Shown here piece by piece: positions 7,625 to 16,589 of a DNA stretch of 39,476 nt. Origin of the DNA: Gammaproteobacteria bacterium (GTDB lineage: Bacteria; Pseudomonadota; Gammaproteobacteria; Pseudomonadales; Azotimanducaceae); NCBI GenBank assembly GCA_020832055.1, contig JAFIFL010000008.1, positions 1-39,476 on the forward strand. The letters are read 5' to 3'. The translations under genes and the position numbers were made by a program. Numbering within the stretch: the first letter of the stretch is position 1; the number at the start of each line of letters is the position of its first letter. A model generated the notes under the pieces. The model saw nothing but the letters and a program-made list of their open reading frames with translations. It did no database searches and was not told where the DNA came from.

Positions 7625-8668
7625 ATGAAACTGGGTCTGATGCTGGGTTACTCCGGCGCCGAACTGAACATCCCCTTAGAACGGGTCAAACTGGCCGAGC
7701 GCCTCGGCTACGACTCGGTGTGGACGGCCGAAGCCTACGGCTCCGACGCCATCACACCGCTGGCCTACATCGCCGCCCACACCGAGCGCATCCGGCTCGG
7801 CACGGCAGTACTGCAGCTCGCCGGCCGCACGCCGGCCAACTGCGCCATGGCCATGGCGACCCTGGATGCCCTGGCCGGCGGCCAGCGCGCCATCTGCGGC
7901 CTCGGCGTATCCGGGCCGCAGATCGTCGAGGGCTGGTACGGTCAGCCCTGGGGCCGGCCCTACTACCGTCTGCGGGACTACGTGCAGATCATGAAGAAGA
8001 TCTTCGCCCGCGAGGAACCGGTCAGCCATGAGGGCGACGAAATCAGCCTGCCCTATAACGGCCCAGGAGCGCTGGGCGTGGGCAAACCGCTGAAGTCCAT
8101 CCTGCACATGAATCCGAAGCTGCCGATCTGGCTCGGCACCGGCATGGAGGCGACGGTGAAACTCACCGCCGAGGTTGCCGACGGCTGGTTGCCCCTGGGT
8201 TACGTCCCGGAAACCGCTGCGCTATACGAAGACTGGATCGCCGAGGGCCTCGCCCGCTCCGGTCGCAGCCGCGACAACTTCGAGATTCAGGCCATGGCCC
8301 AGGTGGAAGTCACCGAGGATGTGCAGGCCGCCCTTGATCGGCTCAAGCCCACCATTGCGCTCTACGTCGGCGGCATGGGCCACAAGAACAAGAACTTCCA
8401 CAAGGAAATGATGATCCGAAGGGGCTTCGGCGACGCCGCCGAGCGCATTCAGGAGCTGTATCTCGCCAAGCGCAAGGATGAGGCCATCGCCGCAGTCCCG
8501 GACGAATTCGTCGATCAGGGTGCCCTGGTGGGGCCGGAACAGCGCATCCGCAAGCGCTTCCGGGCCTGGGAGGATTCAGGCGCATCAGGACTCACCGTCG
8601 CCGGTGACGAGCGCGCCGTCCGCTTCATGGCCGACTGCGCCCGGCTCAACGTCCAGGCCAGCGCCTGA
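7625..8668 (+). CDS. LLM-class flavin/F420-dependent oxidoreductase (Rv3520c-like)
   Basis: The 347-residue protein has the luciferase-like monooxygenase TIM barrel. The N-terminus MKLGLMLGYSG, TAEAYGSDAITPLAYIAA, RIRLGTAVLQLAGRTPAN and especially LGVSGPQIVEGWYGQPWGRP match the actinobacterial Rv3520c subfamily of predicted F420-dependent oxidoreductases (TIGR03559). The cofactor (F420 or FMN) cannot be settled from sequence alone. RIRKRFRAWEDSGASGLTV near the C-terminus is also typical. The ribosome site AAGGAGA precedes ATG 7625. It lies 205 bases after the crotonase gene with a REP element between them, so co-transcription is uncertain. Confidence 0.88.
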   Translation: MKLGLMLGYSGAELNIPLERVKLAERLGYDSVWTAEAYGSDAITPLAYIAAHTERIRLGTAVLQLAGRTPANCAMAMATLDALAGGQRAICGLGVSGPQIVEGWYGQPWGRPYYRLRDYVQIMKKIFAREEPVSHEGDEISLPYNGPGALGVGKPLKSILHMNPKLPIWLGTGMEATVKLTAEVADGWLPLGYVPETAALYEDWIAEGLARSGRSRDNFEIQAMAQVEVTEDVQAALDRLKPTIALYVGGMGHKNKNFHKEMMIRRGFGDAAERIQELYLAKRKDEAIAAVPDEFVDQGALVGPEQRIRKRFRAWEDSGASGLTVAGDERAVRFMADCARLNVQASA

Positions 8669-8691
8669 CGCTCCCGGCTCGTTGTTGAGCA

Positions 8692-8714
8692 GCGTCGGCG
8701 GGGCCCACCGACGC
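8692..8714. terminator. Hairpin between convergent LLM genes
   Basis: The stem GCGTCGG (8692-8698) / CCGACGC (8708-8714) has a 9-base loop. It is nested inside a longer pairing of GCCTGAC near 8663 with GTCAGGC near 8716. It lies between two convergent stop codons and has no T-run, so at best it is a weak intrinsic terminator serving both strands. Confidence 0.35.
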
Positions 8715-8716
8715 GG

Positions 8717-9613
8717 TCAGGCCGTCGCTGGGGCCTCCAGGGTTCCGCCCCACTTGCGCACGTTCGCGGCAAAGGCTTCGAGCGCCCCCCGCACCTCGGC
8801 CATGGGCTTTGGCGGCACCCGCAGCACCCAGCGCTCCACGTCGAGTTCAAGCAAGCGATGCACTGCGGATTCCTCCAGCGGCAGTCCGGTGACCACCACC
8901 GCAGGCCGATCCCGCCCGAGATCCTCGGCTTGCCTGCGCAATTCGGGAACGAGCTGTTCAAGCTCGTCCAGCGACGTCACCCGGCCGGCCATGGCCGGCA
9001 CCGCCGCCGGGGTCACGGAAGGCATCCAGCCGTCACCGTAGGTGAGGACCCGCTCGAGTACGGTGGGACCGGCACCACCAACCAGCACCGGGGGATGGGG
9101 GGCCTGCAACGGCTTCGGCCACTGCCAGGACGGCCCAAAGTCCACGAGGCGGCCGTGATACTCGGCCACCTCCTGAGTCCACAGCGTCTTCATGGCCTCC
9201 ACCCGCTCACGCATGAGCCTAAAGCGGGTGGCCGGATCGGTACGGTGATGCTGCATCTCGACTTCGTTCCAGCCGGCACCGATGCCGAGTTCGAAGCGGC
9301 CACCGCTGATGAGATCCAAGGTCGACACCGATTTGGCACAGTTGATCGGATCACGCTGGGTGATCAGGCAGATCGCCGTACCAAGGCGGATGCGCGTGGT
9401 CACCGCGGCCGCGGCGGTGAGCGCCAGAAAGGGATCGAGCATCGCGCAGTAGTCCCGCGGCACCTCGGCACCGCCGGGAAATTCCGTTGCCACAGGCATA
9501 TGGGAGTGCTCGGAGACCCACAGCGACTCAAAGCCGAGTTCTTCCACGGCCTTAGCCACCTCGATGGGTGACGCACTCTGATCCGTCGGAAAGATGCCGA
9601 TGCCGAACTTCAT
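8717..9613 (-). CDS. LLM-class flavin/F420-dependent oxidoreductase (TIGR03619-like)
   Basis: The 298-residue product starts MKFGIGIFPTDQSASPIEVA and carries ELGFESLWVSEHSHMP, IRLGTAICLITQRDPIN, LDLISGGRFELGIGAGWNE and PVLVGGAGPTVLERV. This is the standard order of motifs in the predicted F420-dependent luciferase-like family TIGR03619 (Rv2161c type). It belongs to a different subfamily from its convergent neighbour, so the two are not recent duplicates. The start at 9613 has a textbook AGGAGGATCATC upstream. A longer reading from further upstream would be spurious. The product is probably cytosolic; substrate and cofactor are unknown. Confidence 0.88.
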   Translation of the reverse strand: MKFGIGIFPTDQSASPIEVAKAVEELGFESLWVSEHSHMPVATEFPGGAEVPRDYCAMLDPFLALTAAAAVTTRIRLGTAICLITQRDPINCAKSVSTLDLISGGRFELGIGAGWNEVEMQHHRTDPATRFRLMRERVEAMKTLWTQEVAEYHGRLVDFGPSWQWPKPLQAPHPPVLVGGAGPTVLERVLTYGDGWMPSVTPAAVPAMAGRVTSLDELEQLVPELRRQAEDLGRDRPAVVVTGLPLEESAVHRLLELDVERWVLRVPPKPMAEVRGALEAFAANVRKWGGTLEAPATA

Positions 9614-9773
9614 GGATGATCCTCCTGGAAAGTCCTCCCATGGTAACAAGCATGCGTGCTGGAAAGCTTGCGCAGCGGACCAACTGCAGCCAAGGTAACC
9701 GCTGGTACTGGGCACCCGGGACGTTATCGGACGCCCAACATTTCGTGCCGTTCGGCTACGGGGGAGTGAGCCC

Positions 9774-10871
9774 ATGAATGCCAAGGCAGCACTGGTGCGC
9801 AGCGCCGGGGCACCGTTCGAGTTCATCGACGTGGAGCTCACGCCGCCGCGGGCGGAAGAGGTACTCGTCCGCATCGTCGCCAGTGGCATCTGTCACACCG
9901 ACGTGGCAGTTCGCAACCAGGACGTCCTCCTGCCTCTGCCCATGGTCCTCGGTCACGAGGGCTCCGGCATCGTCGAGGCCGTCGGCAGCGAAGTCCGCCA
10001 CCTCGCAGTCGGCGATCACGTGGTGCTGTCTGGCGACTCCTGCGGTCATTGCCAATCCTGTCATCGCGGCCTGCCGTCCTACTGCGACGAGTTCATTCCC
10101 CGCAATCTCACCGGCCAGCGCATCGACGGCAGCAGTCCCATGCGCGGTGCAGAGCAGGATCTGCGAGGCCGCTTCTGTGGCCAATCATCGTTCGCCACCT
10201 ACACCGTCGCCAGCGGCCGCTCGGCCATCAAGGTCCCCAAAGATCTGCCACTGGAGTTGCTCGGCCCGCTCGGTTGCGGTCTGACGACCGGCGTCGGAAC
10301 CGTCATGAACGCCCTGCGCCCGTCTCCGGGATCGAGTCTGGTGGTCTTCGGCGTCGGTACAGTGGGCCTCGCTGCAGTGATGGGCGCGAAACTCTGCGGC
10401 GTCGCCAAGATCATTGCCGTCGATCGACTGGATGCGAGACTCGATCTCGCGCTGGACCTCGGCGCACATCATGCGCTGCGTGCCGACGACAAGGTGGTGG
10501 CGAGCATCCGGGAACTCACCGGCGGCGGCGCAGACTTCGCGGTGGAATGCTCCGGCGTTCCCATCGCCGTCAGGCAGGCGGTGGACTGCCTTGGCCGACC
10601 CGGCATGGCAGCCCAGGTCGGTGCCACGCCGGCAGGGACCGAAATCGCCATGAGCATGGATCACATGGGCTTCGGCCGCGGCCTGAAAGGGGTGGTGATG
10701 GGAGACGCCGCGACGGCCACCTTCGTGCCCTATCTGGCCGAGCTGCATCGTGCGGGACAGCTGCCCTATGACCGCTTTGTTCGCTACTACGACTTTTCCG
10801 ACATCGAGCGCGCCATCCACGATTCGTCGGTGACCGGGGAGGTGATCAAGCCGATCCTGACAATGCCCTGA
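9774..10871 (+). CDS. Zinc-dependent, NAD-linked alcohol dehydrogenase (aryl-alcohol type)
   Basis: The 365-residue enzyme is a medium-chain dehydrogenase. Catalytic zinc ligands are Cys40 (SGICHTD), His61 (LGHEGSG) and Cys168 (LGCGLTTGVG). The structural zinc site is Cys90, Cys93, Cys96 and Cys104 (DSCGHCQSCHRGLPSYC). The Rossmann motif FGVGTVGLA (G193-x-G195-xx-G198) is followed by Asp217 in AVDRLD, which favours NAD over NADP. The overall pattern is closest to benzyl/aryl-alcohol dehydrogenases, so an alcohol-to-aldehyde step for a larger or aromatic substrate is likely. The start has GGGGAG about 8 bases upstream. It is divergent from the LLM gene, with about 160 bases between their starts. 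Confidence 0.92.
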   Translation: MNAKAALVRSAGAPFEFIDVELTPPRAEEVLVRIVASGICHTDVAVRNQDVLLPLPMVLGHEGSGIVEAVGSEVRHLAVGDHVVLSGDSCGHCQSCHRGLPSYCDEFIPRNLTGQRIDGSSPMRGAEQDLRGRFCGQSSFATYTVASGRSAIKVPKDLPLELLGPLGCGLTTGVGTVMNALRPSPGSSLVVFGVGTVGLAAVMGAKLCGVAKIIAVDRLDARLDLALDLGAHHALRADDKVVASIRELTGGGADFAVECSGVPIAVRQAVDCLGRPGMAAQVGATPAGTEIAMSMDHMGFGRGLKGVVMGDAATATFVPYLAELHRAGQLPYDRFVRYYDFSDIERAIHDSSVTGEVIKPILTMP

Positions 10872-10955
10872 TCCTTCGGGTATGGATGCCAAGTGACGTC
10901 GCCGTGCCGAGGGCAATGCCGCCAGCGTCAGGGCGGGGCCGTTGAGAGAACGCGA

Positions 10956-12638
10956 TCAGAAGTCGATGTACTCGACCTCGATGCCGGTATCCACCGGCGG
11001 GGCGTGACTGCCGAGTTCATGGAAGCTGAAATTGTCGAAGCTCGGAGTCTGCCGCTCGAGGTCCTCGAGCCGAGCCCGCATCTCCACACCGGACTGGTTC
11101 AGCGCAATTTTCTGGCCCGCGTCGAAGCGGCCCGCCCGGGTGATCATGTGGGCAGGCTGTTCTAGGGCCTCGATCTCGGGCAGGATCAGCGCCGCGCCCC
11201 ACTTGCGTCGACTCGGGTCGTTGCTGACCGGCCGCACACAGGCCGTCAGCGCCTGCGGCGCCAGGATTTCGACACCGAATTCGACCGCATCAGGTTCGTT
11301 GCGACACCAGCGTACCGCGCCGATGCTCCAATGGCTGTCCTCTGGCTCCCGCAGCCCGAGCAGCTCACCGGTTTCCAGCCTCGGGTGCACCAGGCCCTTC
11401 CACACGAGCCGATAACCGCGTGGAGACATGTCCGCAACCCTGACCTGCATGACCGGGTAGGCGTCAGCCTCATCGCCCTCCGCCGTGGCATCCGGCTCGA
11501 AGACGTCCGGATCGACGGACCCGCGCACGGACCGGTAGCCGCGCAGCTGCTGCTGCAGCGGAATGCCCCCGGCGCTGTGATAGTGCAGCGCGCGCAAACC
11601 CACACAGAGCTCGATTTCGCCGTCCGCCGACGATCGCTCGAAACTGCGCCGGGCACCGCTGCCCCAGGCATCGACCAGATGACCTAGAAGTTGACGATTG
11701 GCCGCCCCCGCCAGATCCGTAACGGACTCGGTGTCGTGGCCGTCGAGCCAGCCTTGCAGGCGCTCGCGAAGCCTCTTCGTATCGAGGCAGCGCAGATCCT
11801 CTTCGCTCCGATGCACGTAACGGATCGCCTCCGTCGGCCCTCTGTCTGACGCCAGATCCACCAGCAGGTTGTGGTCAGGCACCTCGTCCACGTAGGCGAG
11901 TACCGCTTCGCTCGACCAATCCTCGAGCGCCGCAAACAGCACGCCCAACGGTTCCGGGCGCAGCATGTTCGGACGCGCACTTCCGAGCAACAGCGAGCGC
12001 AGATAGGCCTCGACGATGCTGTTTGGTGCCTGCAGCCTGTGGGCATCGTCGCGGACCCGGTAGTTCAGCGCCTTGCGGTGCTCGGCCAGGATGAAGAGTT
12101 GATGGAGTTGTTCCCAGAGCCGGCTTGGAGCCGGCGTGTAAAGCTGCAGGGCTCGGAGCAGCGTCTGGGCGAGTTCGTCCAGCGCACGGTGCAGCGCGAC
12201 GGTCGCCCTGGCACCGGCGCCATCGCTGCGTTCCGGATCAGCGAGATCGTGGCCCCCGCGAACGATGCTCGCGAGCGCGACCTTGTAGCCACCAGCAAGC
12301 TGGTACTGGAGCAGTTGGGCCCGGTTGAGCAGACGTCGCCCCTCGCTGCCGAGGTTGAGCGGTTGCCTGAGCGCATCAGCGGAAATCCGATTGCAGATCC
12401 CGCGGGCGAAAGGGCGCAGCATCTCGAGCTGCTCGAAGCGATCTTCACCGGGCATCCGGCAGCGATTCAGCTCCGTCAATCCAGCCAGCAGTCCCGCGGC
12501 GGCCTGGGATTCGTCCGCGGTGACCCCATGCAGCCGCATGGCCCAGTCGCGGAGTGCGGCCGCCGAGCCATCACAGAACGAAACCTCGTCTCTGTCCTGC
12601 CCGATGACGGAAAGTCTGACCGGCCTGCTGCGACTCAT
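10956..12638 (-). CDS. Large uncharacterised protein, possible PilZ-like C-terminal region
   Basis: The 560-residue protein has no signal peptide or membrane helix. Residues 1-~330 are mostly alpha-helical and Leu/Arg-rich, with segments such as LHRALDELAQTLLRALQLY and RLWEQLHQLFILAEHRKALN. The last ~150 residues look like beta strands: MQVRVADMSPRGYRLVWKG, TGELLGLREPEDSHWSIGAV and RWCRNEPDAVEFGVEIL. An 'S-x-x-G-h-x-h' strand followed by an intent-to-barrel pattern of this kind is found in PilZ-type domains, but I do not see a full RxxxR...D/NxSxxG set, so c-di-GMP binding is only a possibility. Proteins of this shape occur in gammaproteobacteria as conserved unknowns. The start at 12638 has only a weak ribosome site. 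Confidence 0.6.
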   Translation of the reverse strand: MSRSRPVRLSVIGQDRDEVSFCDGSAAALRDWAMRLHGVTADESQAAAGLLAGLTELNRCRMPGEDRFEQLEMLRPFARGICNRISADALRQPLNLGSEGRRLLNRAQLLQYQLAGGYKVALASIVRGGHDLADPERSDGAGARATVALHRALDELAQTLLRALQLYTPAPSRLWEQLHQLFILAEHRKALNYRVRDDAHRLQAPNSIVEAYLRSLLLGSARPNMLRPEPLGVLFAALEDWSSEAVLAYVDEVPDHNLLVDLASDRGPTEAIRYVHRSEEDLRCLDTKRLRERLQGWLDGHDTESVTDLAGAANRQLLGHLVDAWGSGARRSFERSSADGEIELCVGLRALHYHSAGGIPLQQQLRGYRSVRGSVDPDVFEPDATAEGDEADAYPVMQVRVADMSPRGYRLVWKGLVHPRLETGELLGLREPEDSHWSIGAVRWCRNEPDAVEFGVEILAPQALTACVRPVSNDPSRRKWGAALILPEIEALEQPAHMITRAGRFDAGQKIALNQSGVEMRARLEDLERQTPSFDNFSFHELGSHAPPVDTGIEVEYIDF

Positions 12639-12691
12639 GGATCCACTGCCTCACCTCGCTCATCGCTGCCTGCTGCCGACATCGGCCCAAC

Positions 12692-12745
12692 AACCAGTGG
12701 TTTACAGACCATTATGCCACTATTGACCAAGCATCAACCAAGCAT
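12692..12745 (-). promoter_or_regulatory. Candidate promoter with palindrome and direct repeats, upstream of the 560-residue gene
   Basis: On the minus strand TTGGTT (12740-12735) and CATAAT (12716-12711) form -35 and -10 boxes 18 bases apart, giving a start near 12704. An 11-base palindrome AACCAGTGGTT (12692-12702) lies at the predicted start site. Two direct copies of ACCAAGCATC (12725-12734 and 12736-12745) overlap the -35 region. Both could be operators. This is the only AT-richer patch in the gap. Confidence 0.4.
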
Positions 12746-13059
12746 CGGCGGACTCGGAGTCATGGGTCTTTCCCGAGCCAACGGAGGATGCCGGGCAGGT
12801 CATCGGTGGTCAACGGCGCGACCCTGCAATCCATGGCGGCGAATCTCGCGGACCAAGCGACTGGCTGGTTGTGTGCGAGTCGGGCAGATCGACACCCACA
12901 GGAAGACGGGAAAGGAGGCCACACGGAAGTAGAGCCGCAGTGGGGCATCAGCTCCTCGAACCGGAACCAACGCGCGATGGCGTTCGCATCAACGGCCCGC
13001 TGCGGCTAGTATCGCCCCGGGGGCGCCATTCGATGCGCGAAGCTATGGAGACGACAATC
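12746..13059. other. Intergenic stretch, no convincing gene
   Basis: Short open frames exist on both strands (for example minus-strand 12760-12948, ending ...LPGILRWLGKDP), but none has a ribosome site or recognisable family. A possible promoter for the lipoprotein gene is TTCGCA (12983-12988) - 18 bases - TAGTAT (13007-13012). Confidence 0.4.
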
Positions 13060-13983
13060 GTGACCCTGAGCATCAGTAAACGGATCGCAATGTTGACCTT
13101 TCCTGCGCTGCTGGCGCTCGGCTGTGGCGGTGGCAGCAGTCCCTTCGACCGCCAGCCGGTAGGCCCCCAGCCCCATCAAACCACCGTCTCAGGCAACGCA
13201 GTCAAGGGCGCGGTACGTAATGCCCTGGTGACGGTCAGTCCGATCGCCGGCGGAGCGGTCGGTGAGCCGATCGCCGCCACCGCAACGACGGACGTCTTCG
13301 GAGACTTCGCGATCACCGGTACGCAATCGCTCTCGGGCCCGGTTCTTGTCGAGCTCCGGGCGGCGGCCGACGGCACCAGCTCCATGGTTTGCGACCTGCC
13401 GCGCGGCTGCGGCGGCGGCATGGGATTCGGCGACGTCTTTCCGCTCGAAGGGGATTTCAAGCTGCGCGCGCTGATCCCCGACATTTCCGGCGGTCTCCAG
13501 GGCATCAGCCTGAACATCTTCTCTGAACTCGCGGCAACGCTGGTGCTCGATGGCGCCGGGACCATTGACGGAGGCGCGATCACGGCAGCCAACAATCAGG
13601 TGGTCGGGCTGTTCGACCTCGACGGCCCCCCGTTCCGCCTGAACGTGCGAGACCCGAGCGGCGACCGCTTCCCCGAAGTCGACGCCGACGACCAACTCGC
13701 CTCGCTGCTCTCAGTGGGAATACTGGGCAGTGTTTCCGAGTCGCCGCGTCATGACATCGGCTTCGCGCTGGAAGGCTTCCGTCAGGCCTTTCTCAATGCA
13801 GGCGGCCAGATACCCGTTGCCGGCGAAACCGCCGATGACCCACTGCTCAGCCTGCGGCGCATTCTGACGGAGGCGCTGGCTGCAGCTGAAGATCCGCTGA
13901 TCCGGGAGCGCATGCGGGAAGAGGCACTGGACCGCCTGCGCTCCCGCGCCGAGGCAGCCGGCGCACTCGCCACAGACGAGTGA
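13060..13983 (+). CDS. Lipoprotein of unknown function with carboxypeptidase-regulatory-like segment
   Basis: With the GTG at 13060 the 307-residue product reads MTLSISKRIAMLTFPALLAL then GC. This is a lipoprotein signal with Cys at residue 22, followed by a Gly/Ser linker. Residues ~40-95 (VKGAVRNALVTVSPI, ATTDVFGDFAITG) resemble the beta-sandwich of carboxypeptidase-regulatory/Ig-like repeats found in surface lipoproteins. The middle and C-terminal parts are unrecognised; the end is helical and charged (RERMREEALDRLRSRAEAAG). The GTG has GGAG nine bases upstream. In-frame ATGs at 13033 and 13045 are alternatives with weaker sites, and the extra residues would not disturb the signal. Envelope location is confident, the role is not. 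Confidence 0.7.
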   Translation: MTLSISKRIAMLTFPALLALGCGGGSSPFDRQPVGPQPHQTTVSGNAVKGAVRNALVTVSPIAGGAVGEPIAATATTDVFGDFAITGTQSLSGPVLVELRAAADGTSSMVCDLPRGCGGGMGFGDVFPLEGDFKLRALIPDISGGLQGISLNIFSELAATLVLDGAGTIDGGAITAANNQVVGLFDLDGPPFRLNVRDPSGDRFPEVDADDQLASLLSVGILGSVSESPRHDIGFALEGFRQAFLNAGGQIPVAGETADDPLLSLRRILTEALAAAEDPLIRERMREEALDRLRSRAEAAGALATDE

Positions 13984-14022
13984 GTACGGGCGCATTCGCG
14001 ACGTCTCAGCAACGCATCATCC

Positions 14023-14052
14023 GGCTGACGCGCAATTCATGGCGCGTCAGCC
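14023..14052. terminator. Strong hairpin downstream of the lipoprotein gene
   Basis: GGCTGACGCGC (14023-14033) pairs perfectly with GCGCGTCAGCC (14042-14052) across an 8-base loop, 39 bases past the stop. No T-run follows, so termination may depend on other signals; it may also protect the mRNA 3' end. The rest of 13984-14276 shows only a further GC-rich inverted repeat near 14110-14140. Confidence 0.5.
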
Positions 14053-14235
14053 GCGGCGGCCTGTCGAGGCCGACTGTCATGCCCCGTCGACACCTCGACA
14101 AACTCGCGGAGCCCGCCGCCGCGCAGCAGGCTTCGGCGGCGCGCCCCGGCCTGACACCCGGTACCAAAATCCGCACATTGTCCGTATCATGAGGCTGCTC
14201 AGTGCAGGGTAAATCAACCACCTACAACACTATCG

Positions 14236-14252
14236 GCGGGGCGCAGCCCCGC
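14236..14252 (+). promoter_or_regulatory. 5'-UTR hairpin ahead of the outer-membrane barrel gene
   Basis: GCGGGGC (14236-14242) and GCCCCGC (14246-14252) form a 7-bp stem with a 3-base loop, ending about 6 bases before the AGGGAAGGG ribosome site of the next gene. Such a structure can stabilise the mRNA or tune initiation. A TATCAT at 14185-14190 is a possible -10 box for the transcript. Confidence 0.4.
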
Positions 14253-14276
14253 TGAAGCTAGGGAAGGGTACGAAAA

Positions 14277-14843
14277 ATGCGCAAGCTCATGACCGCAGCG
14301 CTGCTGGCCGGCGCCACTGTCGTTTCGATGACCGCCGCGGCCAATGAAAGGCCGTCCTATACCTACCTGAGTGGCGGGTACGCCAACGTCAATCCCGACA
14401 ATCTGAGCCGGCTCGACGGTTTCTTCGTCGATGGTTCATTACAGGTCCATCCCTGGTTCCATCTCAAGGCGGACTTCGTCCGAGGCAAGGACAGCCCCGT
14501 CACCGTTTGGCGCGCGCGCCCACTTGCCGGGTTTCACATACCGCTGAACAGCCAGGCCGACTTCGTGATGCGGGCCGGCTGGTCCTTCGTCGATGTGGAC
14601 ATCGACGGGGTTGGCAGTGCCGATGCGGACGGATTCTTCGGGCAGGCGGGCTTCCGGACCATGGTGACCGACGGGCTGGAGTTCAATGCCTTCATCGGCT
14701 ACGACGATATCGACAACAACGCGGTGTTCGATGTCGGTGCGGTGGTGAATTTCACGCGCAACTTCGCCGGACAGGTCAGCTACAGCCACAGCAGCGATGT
14801 CAAATTCATCGAAGTCGGGCTCCGCTACTACTTCGACCTCTGA
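14277..14843 (+). CDS. Small outer-membrane beta-barrel protein
   Basis: The 188-residue protein has a Sec signal peptide (MRKLMTAALLAGATVVSMTA, then AA) cleaved before NERPSYTYLSGG. The mature part is made of alternating hydrophobic/polar strands rich in Gly and aromatics (YTYLSGGYANVN, VMRAGWSFVDVDIDG, NAFIGYDDIDNN) and ends GLRYYFDL. That fits an eight-stranded barrel of the porin-like/OmpA-like/opacity class. No OmpA peptidoglycan-binding domain is present. A strong ribosome site (AGGGAAGGG) precedes the ATG. Specific function cannot be assigned. Confidence 0.82.
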   Translation: MRKLMTAALLAGATVVSMTAAANERPSYTYLSGGYANVNPDNLSRLDGFFVDGSLQVHPWFHLKADFVRGKDSPVTVWRARPLAGFHIPLNSQADFVMRAGWSFVDVDIDGVGSADADGFFGQAGFRTMVTDGLEFNAFIGYDDIDNNAVFDVGAVVNFTRNFAGQVSYSHSSDVKFIEVGLRYYFDL

Positions 14844-14860
14844 CTGACGCAGCCATCTCA

Positions 14861-14920
14861 CCAGCGGATTGCTCCAGGATCCGCTGGTGACCTCCAGCAC
14901 CGAACCGCCCTTCGGGGCGG
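14861..14920. terminator. Two hairpins between convergent ompA-like gene and gcvPB
   Basis: The first is CCAGCGGAT (14861-14869) / ATCCGCTGG (14879-14887), a perfect 9-bp stem 17 bases after the barrel gene's stop. The second is CCGCCC-TTCG-GGGCGG (14905-14920), a UUCG-type tetraloop stem. They lie between convergent genes and probably end the plus-strand transcript. The long gcv operon may end on the same structures read in reverse. The remainder to 15095 holds no gene. Confidence 0.55.
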
Positions 14921-15095
14921 GCGGCAGTGCGAGATCGCGTGAGCCCGCCAGCATGGAGCAGGCTGGCAGGGCTGTCCGACCTCCCGCCCCGCGAACACAT
15001 CGAGCGCCATCCAGGACGCCCTCCCCCTCGCGCCTCCGTTCCCCCGTTCGATTCCAGCCCAGGTTCGAAGCCAAGCGCATCGGATTCCGCCACCG

Positions 15096-16589
15096 TCATC
15101 CATTCGCCGCCGGCCTCCACACCAGATCGAGCTGCCGGGCAGCACGCACGTCATCGAGACGCTTTACTGGCAGCGTCAGCGGTGCCGAACGCACCAGTTC
15201 CGGGGTCTGCTCCGCCTCCGTGCGGATGGCGATCAGCGCCTCGATGAAGGCGTCGAGTTCCTCCTTGCTCTCGGTTTCCGTTGGCTCGATGAGCCAGCAT
15301 TCGGGTACCAGCAATGGGAAGTAGGTGGTGGGTGCGTGCGGGCCGTAATCCAGCAGGCGCTTGGCCAGATCCATGGCGTTGACGTCGTGCTCCTTGGCCA
15401 TGCGCGCGAAGGTGAGGATGAACTCGTGGGTGGCGCGGCGGCGCGGATAGGCCAGTTCGAAGCCTTCTGCTGCCAGCCGCCGGGCCAGGTAATTGGCATT
15501 CAGGGTGGCGTAGTCCCCCACGCGATGCATGCCTTCGCGACCAAGCATCATCGCGTAGGACAGCGCCCGGACCAGGATGCCCGCATTGCCCATGAACGCC
15601 GACAGGCGACCAATGCTGCCGGGCAGTTCGTCCTCGTCCTGCCAGCGGTACCACGGCGCACCATCGCGATCCTCGCGGACCACGATGGGTGTCGGCAGAT
15701 GGGGCAGCAGCCGCTGGCCGACACCCACTGGACCTGCACCCGGCCCCCCACCGCCGTGAGGGGTGGCAAAGGTCTTGTGCAGATTCATGTGCAGGACATC
15801 GAAACCCATGTCGCCTGGCCGGACCTTGCCGAGAATGGCATTGAGATTGGCACCGTCGTAGTAGAGCAGGCCACCGGCTGAGTGCACGGCGTCGGCGATC
15901 TCCTTGATGCGACGCTCGAAGACGCCGCAGGTGGAGGGGTTCGTCATCATCAGACCTGCGGTCTGGGGACCGAGGGCGGCAGTGAGGCTTGCGAAGTCCA
16001 CGTCGCCATCGGCGTCCACCGCCACTTCCCGCACCTTGTAGCCACACATGACTGCCGTGGCCGGATTGGTGCCATGGGCCGCGGTCGGCACCAGGATTTC
16101 CTGGCGCTCGTGATCTCCGCGGGCCTCGTGATAAGCGCGGATCATGGCCACGCCGGCGAACTCGCCCTGGGCACCCGCCATGGGCGTGAGCGACACGCCG
16201 CGCATGCCGGTCACCGCTTTCAGCGTCTGCTGCAGTTCGAAGAACACGCTCAACAGGCCCTGGGACAAGGACTCCGGCGCCAGCGGATGACGACCCAGAA
16301 AGCCCGGCAGGCTGGCCGCGCGATGGGCGCCGCGTGGATTGTATTTCATGGTGCAGGAGCCGAGCGGGTAGAAACCGGTGTCGATGGAGAAGTTCTGCCG
16401 CGAAAGGTTGGTGTAGTGCCGCACCACCTGCAGTTCGGACACCTCCGGCAGGGGCGCGGGTTCCTGGCGCAGCAGCGTCTCGGGCAGATCGTCCGCGGCT
16501 GGCGGCTCGGGCAGCATCTGCGCGAGGGCGCGACGGCCAGGGGCTGACACTTCGAACAGGGTGCGGCCCTGGGTATCCGGACGACTCAT
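15096..16589 (-). CDS. gcvPB: Glycine dehydrogenase (decarboxylating) subunit 2
   Basis: The 497-residue PLP-binding subunit of the two-subunit P-protein of the glycine cleavage system. The PLP lysine is Lys272 in [16 protein letters not shown]. Other family landmarks are [29 protein letters not shown] and [10 protein letters not shown]. With subunit 1 it decarboxylates glycine and transfers the aminomethyl group to the lipoyl arm of GcvH. The start codon overlaps the end of gcvPA by four bases (ATGA), so the two subunits are translationally coupled, as expected for a heterotetramer. It is the last gene of the long minus-strand operon. Confidence 0.96.
   Translation of the reverse strand: MSRPDTQGRTLFEVSAPGRRALAQMLPEPPAADDLPETLLRQEPAPLPEVSELQVVRHYTNLSRQNFSIDTGFYPLGSCTMKYNPRGAHRAASLPGFLGRHPLAPESLSQGLLSVFFELQQTLKAVTGMRGVSLTPMAGAQGEFAGVAMIRAYHEARGDHERQEILVPTAAHGTNPATAVMCGYKVREVAVDADGDVDFASLTAALGPQTAGLMMTNPSTCGVFERRIKEIADAVHSAGGLLYYDGANLNAILGKVRPGDMGFDVLHMNLHKTFATPHGGGGPGAGPVGVGQRLLPHLPTPIVVREDRDGAPWYRWQDEDELPGSIGRLSAFMGNAGILVRALSYAMMLGREGMHRVGDYATLNANYLARRLAAEGFELAYPRRRATHEFILTFARMAKEHDVNAMDLAKRLLDYGPHAPTTYFPLLVPECWLIEPTETESKEELDAFIEALIAIRTEAEQTPELVRSAPLTLPVKRLDDVRAARQLDLVWRPAANG

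Noticed and set aside
12760-12948. Short minus-strand frame ending LPGILRWLGKDP
   Set aside because: No ribosome site, no recognisable family and unnatural N-terminal composition; possibly a decayed remnant but not supportable.
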